Shown here piece after piece: positions 6,723 to 13,364 of a DNA stretch of 13,364 nt. A program made the translations under genes and the position numbers. The stretch lies in contig CANSDD010000040.1 in NCBI GenBank assembly GCA_947645535.1, forward strand, positions 1 to 13,364, written 5' to 3'. How positions within the stretch are numbered: position 1 is the stretch's first letter; each line of letters opens with the position of its first letter. The notes beneath the pieces were generated by a model. The model was given only the letters and a program-made list of their open reading frames with translations, did no database searches and was not told the origin of the DNA. The DNA comes from an uncultured Mycoplasmatota bacterium (GTDB lineage Bacteria; Bacillota_I; Bacilli_A; RF39; UBA660).

Positions 6723-7241
6723 ATGAAAGAACAAATAATGATAGTAGATGGAATTGCACATAATGAGGAGAATGAAATATATTTTTTTCAGTTGATAGGC
6801 TATCTAAATAAAGAAAATAATATTTTTAGAGGAATTGAAATAAACTTAGAAAATCTTAATTTTTATAGTTTGGAAAGAGCAAAAGAATATTTAAAAAATA
6901 GTAATATTTCAGATATACGTTTGGTATGTGGTGTAAAAGGAGAAAGCTTTGATTATTATACATTAGACGAAAAAGAAAAAAGTATTCATTATACTAATTT
7001 GAAGAAAATTGAATCAGAACAATGGTTTGGAAGAGGATATATTTTAACTGATGAATATCATCCACAACTCAAAAATACAATTTATAAACAAGCTGAAAAA
7101 GAAGCTTTTGTGGCAGATGAAGAATTGGATGCGTTTCTTTCTATAATACTAGAAAATCAAAAGGGAAATTTTACTTGGAAAGGAATTTCTTGCACAGTAG
7201 AGGAAAAAGCAAGTCTAGCACTTCAAAAAATGAAAAAATAA
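6723..7241 (+). CDS. Protein of unknown function, paralogue B (172 aa)
   Basis: This is a diverged sister of the preceding protein and likewise belongs to no family I recognise. Matching blocks are MKEQIMIVDG at the start, NIFRGIEI (33-40), QWFGRGYIL (100-108, matching RFIGRE...GGIL) and TWKGISCTV (151-159, matching IWHGIECSV). It is shorter mainly because the region after RFIGRE and the C-terminal tail are trimmed. No signal peptide or membrane helix is evident and the protein looks cytoplasmic. AGGAG at 6710-6714 lies eight bases before the ATG. No good promoter is visible in the 47 bases after the preceding terminator. The gene either depends on a weak promoter there or on read-through. 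A terminator follows at once, so each paralogue can be controlled separately. Confidence 0.85.
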   Translation: MKEQIMIVDGIAHNEENEIYFFQLIGYLNKENNIFRGIEINLENLNFYSLERAKEYLKNSNISDIRLVCGVKGESFDYYTLDEKEKSIHYTNLKKIESEQWFGRGYILTDEYHPQLKNTIYKQAEKEAFVADEELDAFLSIILENQKGNFTWKGISCTVEEKASLALQKMKK

Positions 7242-7246
7242 ATTCT

Positions 7247-7287
7247 AAAAAATATCAAAAGGAGATTTTGCTTTTGATATTTTTTTT
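7247..7287 (+). terminator. Intrinsic terminator after paralogue B
   Basis: AATATCAAAAG (7251-7261) pairs perfectly with CTTTTGATATT (7271-7281) around a nine-base loop. Flanking A and T runs extend the stem and supply the T tract up to 7287. Confidence 0.88.
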
Positions 7288-7288
7288 G

Positions 7289-7318
7289 TTGTCAATAATT
7301 TTTTTAAAGTAATATGAT
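7289..7318 (+). promoter_or_regulatory. Promoter-like sequence in the addB upstream region
   Basis: TTGTCA (7289-7294) and TATGAT (7313-7318) are 18 bases apart, a good match to the housekeeping consensus. No gene starts within 240 bases, so if active it would make a long leader or a small RNA starting near 7325. In DNA this AT-rich, such matches also arise by chance. Confidence 0.4.
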
Positions 7319-7324
7319 AAAAAA

Positions 7325-7501
7325 GGTTTAATAATCAAGTAATTAACAATTGAAAAGAAAACGTTAAGAGAAAAGTATCTATTTTGAGTAATCGTTATAT
7401 TTCAGGCGATATTATATAACCATATGATAAAAATTGAGTATGAAAAGGTTAAGTACTTCAAGTTGAACTAAAAAAGTATTTCTCAATAGATATGTTTTTT
7501 T
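7325..7501 (+). ncRNA. Candidate structured small RNA or leader, unidentified
   Basis: No reading frame of note exists in the roughly 330 bases between paralogue B and addB. TATCTATTTTGAG (7376-7388) can pair with CTCAATAGATA (7482-7492) as an 11-bp stem with a two-base bulge. It closes a 93-base interior and is followed by seven Ts (7495-7501), like a terminator at the end of a structured RNA. Inside, TATTATAT (7410-7417) and ATATGATA (7422-7429) form an eight-pair hairpin with loop AACC. A promoter-like sequence lies upstream at 7289-7318. I cannot match it to a known riboswitch or RNA class. The A+T bias makes chance pairing likely, so this is a hypothesis only. Confidence 0.3.
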
Positions 7502-7535
7502 CATTTATTATTTCATAGCTTTTCTATTAAGAATT

Positions 7536-7544
7536 TGATACAAT
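7536..7544 (+). promoter_or_regulatory. Possible extended -10 promoter of addBA
   Basis: TGATACAAT (TG at 7536-7537, TACAAT at 7539-7544) fits the extended -10 type seen elsewhere in the window. No clear -35 box is present. It would start transcription near 7551, about 17 bases before addB. Confidence 0.45.
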
Positions 7545-7567
7545 AATGATATAAAGAAGGTGATTCA

Positions 7568-9979
7568 ATGAAAATATTGGAAAAAATAAAAGAAAGTGAT
7601 TGTATATGCATTACTCCAAACGCATATAAAAAGAAAATATTAGAAGGCTTATCAAAAGAGTCACAATTTTGTCATATAGAATTTATAACAAAAGAAGAAT
7701 TAAAAACAAAATTATTGTATGAATATTCTTCTGATGCCTTATGGAATTTTTCAAAACAATTTCATATGATTCCAGAAAATGGAGCGATTATATTAGAGGC
7801 ACTTTATTATATATTAGATAATCAAAATTTTCCTAATTTATATCAACAAAAAGAATGGTTAAAAGAAAAAAAATTACTTATTTATCATTCTGCTTTTAAT
7901 GAATATATAAAAAATAAAAAAGTAATTATTTATGGATATAAGCCTTATGAAATGAAATTTTTTGAACAAATTTTAGAAAATGTAGAATATGTAGAAGAAG
8001 AAGTAAAGACATATCTTCCTTCCATTACCGAATATGAAACACTAGAAGAAGAAGTAGTAGGAGTAGCTGAAGAAATTTCTAAGTTATTACAAGAAGGAAT
8101 ATCTATTAACCATATTTACTTAGGAGAAATGAATAATGATTATAGTAGCACTTTATCTAAAATATTTCACTATTTTCATATTCCTTTTGCAAGAAAAAAA
8201 TCACACACTTTATTTGAATATCAAATGATTCAAACATTTTTAAAACATATTGTATGGGATGAGCCACTTTCAAAATTAGAAGAGTTATTAGAAGTATTAA
8301 AAGAAGAATATCCTATAGAAAATGATTTTAATCAACAAATATATGAACAATTGATTACTATTTTTAATCGGTATTATAATAAGAATCGCCTATTTTCAGA
8401 AATTAAAGAAATTTTACTTTATGACTTAAAACATACAAATGTGAAAGGTGAGGTATATAGAAATGTTGTAAAAGAAGTAGATTTTAAAAATAGTGTATTT
8501 GAAGAGGATGATTATATTTTCTTATTAGGCGCAAATTTAGGAGAATTTCCTAGCATTTACGAAGATACAGATTATTTTTCGGATGAACAAAAGAAGTTAT
8601 TATTCCTTCCTACCTCTTTAGAAAAAACGATAGGGGAAGAAGAAAAAATAAAACAAAAAATAGAAAGTTATCCTCATGTATTTGTTAGTTATAAAAAGAA
8701 AAATCCTTTTAAAGAATTTTTACCTGCTCCTTTTATTGAATATTATAAAGAAGTAAAAAAAGTAGATATAACATTAAAAAAATATCAATATTCTAATCAT
8801 TATTATAACGAATATTTATTAAATTCTGCTTTGGATGAATTTGTTAATTTTAATGTTAAAAATAACCATTTAAATACATTATATGGAATTGAAAACTTAT
8901 ATTATAATTCTTATGATAATCAGTTTACTGGAATCAGTGAAGATGAATTTAGAAAACGAATTTCTTATGTTTTACTTTCTTATACGGGAATGCAAAAGTT
9001 TTTTGAATGTCCATTTAAATATTATGTTGGATCTATTTTAAAAATTACTCCTCCATATGAAGAGACGCCTAGCTTAATTGTTGGAAATTTATTTCATACA
9101 ATATTAGAGCGTTATTTTCAAAATAAAGAAAAGATAGAAGAAATTATCATAGAAGAATTAAATAAAATTGAAATAGCACCAATTAGCAAAAAAGAGTTCT
9201 ATTTTAATAAATATGAAAATGAAATAAAAAGATTGATTGATGTTATGGAAGCCCAACTTTCTAGGTCTTCTTTTAAGCCAACTTATTTTGAAGAAAAAAT
9301 AGAATGGTTAGAGAAAAAACAAATCACATTTTGTATTTTTGGAAAAATAGATAAAATTATGACTTTTTCAGATGAAAAGAATTGTTATGTGATAGTGATA
9401 GATTATAAAACTGGAGCAGCATCTAATGATTTATCAAAAGTTATTTATGGAATGGATATGCAATTATTGTTATATTTATATTTGATTTCTAATGATAAAC
9501 GTTTTGATAATTTTAAACTTGGAGGTGCTTATATTGAATCTATTTCTTCATCTATTCCAAATTACACGGAGGGAAAAACGTTAGAAGATTTATTATGGGA
9601 ACAGAGTAAATTAGATGGAATTAGTTTAAAGAGAATGGATTATGTGAAAGCATTAGACCAGAATTGTGAATTATCTAGTTATGTAAAAGGAATAAGAATA
9701 AAACAAGATGGAGATTTTTATAGTTCCAAACGCTTATTAGATGAACATATATTAGAACAATTACTGGAAGTTGTAAAATCTAAAATAGAAGAAGTAGAAA
9801 AAGCAATAGAAAATGCAGAGTTTCCTATTAACCCTAAAAAATTTGAAAGTGAGTTTGGAAATAAAGTAAGTAGTTGTGCATATTGTCATTATCGTGATAT
9901 TTGTTACTTAAAGATGAAAAATGTAACAACATTAAAAGAATATGATGATTTAGAGTTTTTAGGAGGTGAAAAAGTATGA
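7568..9979 (+). CDS. addB: ATP-dependent helicase/nuclease subunit B (AddB/RexB), short form
   Basis: With AddA, this forms the helicase-nuclease that processes double-strand DNA ends for recombination. The C-terminal RecB-type nuclease is intact: His510 in GNLFHTILERYF, Asp595 in GKIDKI, Asp612 and Lys614 in VIDYKTG, Gln632 in MDMQLLLYLYL. Four cysteines, Cys481 (FECPFKYY), Cys770, Cys773 and Cys779 (CAYCHYRDIC), match the iron-sulfur pins that bracket the AddB nuclease domain. The N-terminal part should be the inactivated helicase-like domain used to recognise Chi in B. subtilis AddB. Here the protein has 803 residues against about 1166 there, and no Walker A motif is visible at the N terminus. 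AAGGTGAT lies just before ATG 7568. Its TGA stop overlaps the addA start (ATGA), so translation of the pair is coupled. The addB-then-addA order is that of Bacillus. Confidence 0.93.
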   Translation: MKILEKIKESDCICITPNAYKKKILEGLSKESQFCHIEFITKEELKTKLLYEYSSDALWNFSKQFHMIPENGAIILEALYYILDNQNFPNLYQQKEWLKEKKLLIYHSAFNEYIKNKKVIIYGYKPYEMKFFEQILENVEYVEEEVKTYLPSITEYETLEEEVVGVAEEISKLLQEGISINHIYLGEMNNDYSSTLSKIFHYFHIPFARKKSHTLFEYQMIQTFLKHIVWDEPLSKLEELLEVLKEEYPIENDFNQQIYEQLITIFNRYYNKNRLFSEIKEILLYDLKHTNVKGEVYRNVVKEVDFKNSVFEEDDYIFLLGANLGEFPSIYEDTDYFSDEQKKLLFLPTSLEKTIGEEEKIKQKIESYPHVFVSYKKKNPFKEFLPAPFIEYYKEVKKVDITLKKYQYSNHYYNEYLLNSALDEFVNFNVKNNHLNTLYGIENLYYNSYDNQFTGISEDEFRKRISYVLLSYTGMQKFFECPFKYYVGSILKITPPYEETPSLIVGNLFHTILERYFQNKEKIEEIIIEELNKIEIAPISKKEFYFNKYENEIKRLIDVMEAQLSRSSFKPTYFEEKIEWLEKKQITFCIFGKIDKIMTFSDEKNCYVIVIDYKTGAASNDLSKVIYGMDMQLLLYLYLISNDKRFDNFKLGGAYIESISSSIPNYTEGKTLEDLLWEQSKLDGISLKRMDYVKALDQNCELSSYVKGIRIKQDGDFYSSKRLLDEHILEQLLEVVKSKIEEVEKAIENAEFPINPKKFESEFGNKVSSCAYCHYRDICYLKMKNVTTLKEYDDLEFLGGEKV

Positions 9980-12900
9980 TTCCAATAAAACCAACTAATG
10001 CAACATGGACAGATGAACAGTGGAGAGCCATTTATCAAGATGGAAGTAACATTATTGTAAGTGCAGGGGCTGGAAGTGGGAAAACAGCAGTATTGACAGA
10101 AAGAATTATTGAAAAATTAAAACAAGGAATTAGTATTTCTTCTCTTGTTGTATTAACATTTACCAAAGCAGCAGCATTTGAAATGAAAGCTAGAGTTAGA
10201 AAAAAATTAAAAGAACAAATAAAAAATGGTCATATAGAATTAGAAAAAGAGTTAGAAAAAGTAGATAGTGCGAGTATTACTACATTTGATAGTTATAGTT
10301 TATCTTTAGTAAAAAAGTATCATTATTTACTTGGTATTAGTAAACAAATAGATATTGCAGATAATATTGTTTTAGAAAAGAAAAAACGGGAATTATTAAA
10401 TGAGGTATTTGATGAATTTTATGAAAAGAAAGATCCTTTATTTTTGAAATTATTAGATACATTTACTATAAAAGATGATGAAAAAATAAAAAAAACTTGT
10501 TTATCACTCAATAAATCACTTGAAACTTTAGCACATAAGCAAGATTATTTAAATAATTATTTAGAAATCAATTATATGAATGAAATAATTGATAAAAGAA
10601 TAGAAGAATATGAGTCAATTTTAAAAATAAAGAAAGATAATATTTTTCGTCTTTTAGAAGAATTAAATGAAAAATCATATCATTCAGTATCAATAGAGTT
10701 TACGCAAAAAGTGATTCAAAATTTTGATCCTTTGTTAAAGTGTGAACATTATGATGATTATAGAGAGTTTATATTGGGGTATAAAACGATTTCCTTTACA
10801 CGGAGTACAAAGATTGATGAAGAAGAAAAAGTAGGTTTACAAGAATGTTATGAAAAAATAAAAAAACAAATGGAAAAACTAAAGTTGCTCTGCTTATATA
10901 AAGATAGAGAAACTTTAAAAAAATCAATTTTAAATACAAAAGATACTATTTCTATTTTAATTTCTCTTTTAACTCGTTTTGATGAGAAAGTATTGGAATA
11001 TAAAAGAAAAAACAATATGTATGAATTTTCTGATATTGCAAGATTGGCAATAGAATTATTAGAAAAAAATCCTAATATTTGTAATCAAATGAAAGAGAAT
11101 ATTAAAGAAATTATGATTGATGAATATCAAGATACAAATGATATTGGCGATTATTTTATTTCACTTATTTCTAATCATAACGTTTATATGGTAGGAGATA
11201 TCAAACAATCTATTTATCGATTTAGAAATGCGAATCCAAGTATTTTTATGGATAAATATAATCGTTATAGTAATCATCAAGATGGTGAAAAAATAGATTT
11301 GAATAAAAATTTTCGTTCTAGAAGAGAAGTGTTAGAAGATATCAATTTTATATTTGAAAAAATTATGGATGAGGAAATTGGAGGAGCTGATTATAGTTCT
11401 GGACATGCTATGGTATTTGGAAATAATAGTTATGAAGAAAAAGGAAAGACAACGCAAAATAATCATTTTGAAATATTGAATTATGAATATAAAAATACAG
11501 AGATTTCTAAAAAATATCGTACAACTGAAATAGAGCCATTTATGATAGCTTTTGATATTAAAGAAAAAGTAGAAAATCATTATCAAGTATATGACAAAGA
11601 TAATAAAATACTTAGAGATATTCGTTATAGTGATTTTTCTATTTTGCTAGATCGAAAATCATCATTTGATTTATATAGAAAAATTTTTACTTTCTTAGAA
11701 ATCCCTTTGACTATTCATAAAGATGAGGATTTTGCTTATTCTGATGAAATATTTATCATTCAAAATATTATGAAATGGATATTATCATTATTAGATTATA
11801 AATATGCCAAAGATCATTTACGTTATGCTGTTGCAAGTATTTCTAGATCAGTATTAGGAAATTTTAATGATGAAGAATTATTTTCCTTTTTAACAGAACA
11901 TAAGGAAAATTTATTAAGTGGTTTGAATGATGAACACTTTAAAATAAATGAAATACAAAAGAAAATGCTATCTTTGGCTCACTTTTCTAAAACGCATACA
12001 TTATCAGAATTATTAGAAGAGATATACCAAGTATTTGATATTTATCACCAAATTTTACACTTTACAAATATAGAATTATTAAATATAAAACTTGATTATT
12101 TATTAGATGTAACTAGAAATTTAGAAAAAATGGGATATCAAATAGAAGATTTTATTGATTATTTAAAAGAAGCAATGGATGGAGAGGTAGATGTAACATT
12201 TCAAATGAGTCAAGATTCTTCCAATAATTCAGTAAATGTAATGACTATACATAAATCAAAAGGATTAGAGTATCATATTTGTTATTATGCAGGATTACAA
12301 AAACAGTTTTCAAAAGCTGATTTAAAAGAAAAATTTTTATTCAGTAATAAATATGGATTTGTTGTTCCTTATTTTGAAGAAGGAATTAGAGAAACGTTTT
12401 ATAAAGAGTTGGTGAAAGAAAATTATCAAAAAGAAGATGTATCTGAACGACTGAGAGTTTTCTATGTAGCACTTACAAGAGCAAAAGAAAAGATGATATT
12501 AGTTGCAAATTTAAGTGATGTAGATGCAGATGATAAGTTAAATAGTGATGGGATTGTAGATTCTAATATACGACTATCTTATCAAAGCTTTTATGATATA
12601 TTAGTTTCGATTAAGTCCAAATTAATTCCGTATATGAAAGAAGTATCATTAGAAGATATTCGTTTAACAAAATCGTATGAACAAATAAAAGAAAATAATT
12701 TTAAAAAGACTCTTCATGAATCAAAAGAAACACTAGATTATATCACTCTCACATTAGAAAAAGAGAGAATAGAACAAAATCATTTTTCTGAAAGTTATCA
12801 TATGATAGATAAGGAAGAGCAGAAAAGGCTAGAACTTGGGATTAAACTACATGAATGCTTACAATATGTAGATTATAAAAATATAAATTCTAGTATTGAT

Positions 12901-13230
12901 AAGTTTGATTTATCTAATTTTGAGAAGAAGAAAATTACAGCTTTTTTTGAACAACCTTTTTGGAGTGATTTAAAGTTTCCAGAATTTTATCCAGAACTAG
13001 AATTTATGGAGAAAGATGAAAATACAGAATTTCATGGAATAATAGATTTATTAGTAGTAGATAAGAATTATGCTTATATTATTGATTATAAATTAAAGCA
13101 TATTGATAAAGATTCTTATGATGAACAAGTAAAAGGTTATATGAAAGTGATAAGTAAAAAGTTAGGGAAACCAGTAAAAGGGATTTTATATTCTATTTTT
13201 GATGAAACTTATAGAGAAGTAAAGATGTAG
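9976..13230 (+). CDS. addA: ATP-dependent helicase/nuclease subunit A (AddA)
   Basis: This is the motor subunit of AddAB, a UvrD/RecB superfamily 1 helicase with a C-terminal nuclease. Motifs in order: Q motif WTDEQWRAI (11-19), Walker A AGAGSGKTA with Lys36, motif Ia LTFTKAAAFEM (60-70), motif II DEYQD (382-386), motif III VGDIKQSIYRF (406-416), motif IV NKNFRSR, motif V TIHKSKGLEY (757-766), motif VI RLRVFYVALTRAKE (825-838). The nuclease domain keeps His959 (LGIKLHECL), Asp1024 (GIIDLLV), Asp1037 and Lys1039 (IIDYKL) and Gln1051 (DEQVKGY). All catalytic residues of both activities are present. At 1084 residues it is somewhat shorter than the 1232 of B. subtilis. AGGAGGTGA (9961-9969) precedes the start, which overlaps the addB stop by four bases. 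A terminator begins on its stop codon. Confidence 0.96.
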   Translation: MIPIKPTNATWTDEQWRAIYQDGSNIIVSAGAGSGKTAVLTERIIEKLKQGISISSLVVLTFTKAAAFEMKARVRKKLKEQIKNGHIELEKELEKVDSASITTFDSYSLSLVKKYHYLLGISKQIDIADNIVLEKKKRELLNEVFDEFYEKKDPLFLKLLDTFTIKDDEKIKKTCLSLNKSLETLAHKQDYLNNYLEINYMNEIIDKRIEEYESILKIKKDNIFRLLEELNEKSYHSVSIEFTQKVIQNFDPLLKCEHYDDYREFILGYKTISFTRSTKIDEEEKVGLQECYEKIKKQMEKLKLLCLYKDRETLKKSILNTKDTISILISLLTRFDEKVLEYKRKNNMYEFSDIARLAIELLEKNPNICNQMKENIKEIMIDEYQDTNDIGDYFISLISNHNVYMVGDIKQSIYRFRNANPSIFMDKYNRYSNHQDGEKIDLNKNFRSRREVLEDINFIFEKIMDEEIGGADYSSGHAMVFGNNSYEEKGKTTQNNHFEILNYEYKNTEISKKYRTTEIEPFMIAFDIKEKVENHYQVYDKDNKILRDIRYSDFSILLDRKSSFDLYRKIFTFLEIPLTIHKDEDFAYSDEIFIIQNIMKWILSLLDYKYAKDHLRYAVASISRSVLGNFNDEELFSFLTEHKENLLSGLNDEHFKINEIQKKMLSLAHFSKTHTLSELLEEIYQVFDIYHQILHFTNIELLNIKLDYLLDVTRNLEKMGYQIEDFIDYLKEAMDGEVDVTFQMSQDSSNNSVNVMTIHKSKGLEYHICYYAGLQKQFSKADLKEKFLFSNKYGFVVPYFEEGIRETFYKELVKENYQKEDVSERLRVFYVALTRAKEKMILVANLSDVDADDKLNSDGIVDSNIRLSYQSFYDILVSIKSKLIPYMKEVSLEDIRLTKSYEQIKENNFKKTLHESKETLDYITLTLEKERIEQNHFSESYHMIDKEEQKRLELGIKLHECLQYVDYKNINSSIDKFDLSNFEKKKITAFFEQPFWSDLKFPEFYPELEFMEKDENTEFHGIIDLLVVDKNYAYIIDYKLKHIDKDSYDEQVKGYMKVISKKLGKPVKGILYSIFDETYREVKM

Positions 13231-13247
13231 AAATATATCTTTTTTTC
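13221..13247 (+). terminator. Intrinsic terminator of addBA
   Basis: AAAGATGTA (13221-13229) pairs with TATATCTTT (13234-13242) around a GAAA tetraloop with one G-U pair, followed by a T run to 13247. It overlaps the addA stop TAG. The remaining bases to 13364 hold no supported gene. Confidence 0.8.
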
Positions 13248-13364
13248 TTTTGGATGTTATTCTGAGTTAATAAATAACAAAAATATGAATTTCAACATAG
13301 AAAATTTATTAAGGGAATTTTCAAAAATAAAAGTCAATATTTAAAAACTTAATTTGACTAAAAT

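Noticed and set aside
154..13230. Mycoplasma-type code with TGA as Trp, prompted by the in-frame TGA in the transposase
   Set aside because: Long ORFs such as addA and addB use TGG for Trp with no internal TGA, and the aligned transposase position is expected to be Leu, not Trp.
13286..13345. Nineteen-codon ORF after addA
   Set aside because: It has no ribosome binding site, low-complexity composition and no recognisable similarity.
1..13364. CRISPR arrays, tRNA or rRNA genes, prophage or known defence modules
   Set aside because: No spaced identical repeats, no tRNA- or rRNA-like segments and no phage or defence protein motifs were seen. AddAB is a general repair enzyme that also degrades foreign DNA ends, but it is not a dedicated defence island.

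Overview
This is a very AT-rich stretch of low-GC Bacillota-type DNA. Every recognisable gene lies on the + strand. Starts are preceded by AGGAGG-like ribosome binding sites. Intrinsic terminators and extended -10 (TGn-TATAAT) promoters are easy to see. TGA acts as a stop and Trp is written TGG throughout the long ORFs, so this is the standard bacterial code and not a Mycoplasma-type code. The shortened AddB and the general style suit a small-genome gut or host-associated Bacilli/Erysipelotrichia-like lineage, but the species cannot be fixed from the sequence.

Region 1 (1-1453) holds one complete insertion sequence of the ISAs1 type. It has near-perfect terminal inverted repeats, an exact 10-bp target duplication and a broken transposase gene. 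It sits just upstream of the promoter of the next gene.

Region 2 (about 1465-4121) is a tight three-gene unit: a NifS/IscS-type cysteine desulfurase, a very short thioredoxin, and a membrane protein joining an exported thioredoxin-like domain to a CcdA/DsbD-type six-helix thiol transporter. The natural reading is sulfur and thiol metabolism: a cytoplasmic thioredoxin feeds electrons through the membrane to the exported CPHC domain, next to a sulfur-mobilising enzyme.

Region 3 (4157-6010) holds a GreA-like factor whose usual acidic loop is not recognisable, with its own promoter and terminator. It is followed by a dicarboxylate/amino-acid:cation symporter that lacks the arginine which normally binds an acidic side chain.

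Region 4 (6020-7287) has two adjacent, diverged paralogues of a family I do not recognise, each ending in a strong terminator. Region 5 (7288-7567) is non-coding, with a promoter-like sequence and a long-range stem followed by a T run; it is a candidate small RNA or leader. Region 6 (7568-13247) is addB-addA, the two-subunit helicase-nuclease for double-strand break repair, with a 4-bp ATGA overlap and a terminator on the addA stop codon. The last 117 bases show no convincing gene.

The strongest leads for something undescribed are the paralogue pair, the structured intergenic region at 7288-7501, and the unusual GreA-like protein. None of them is proven to be a new system by sequence reading alone.
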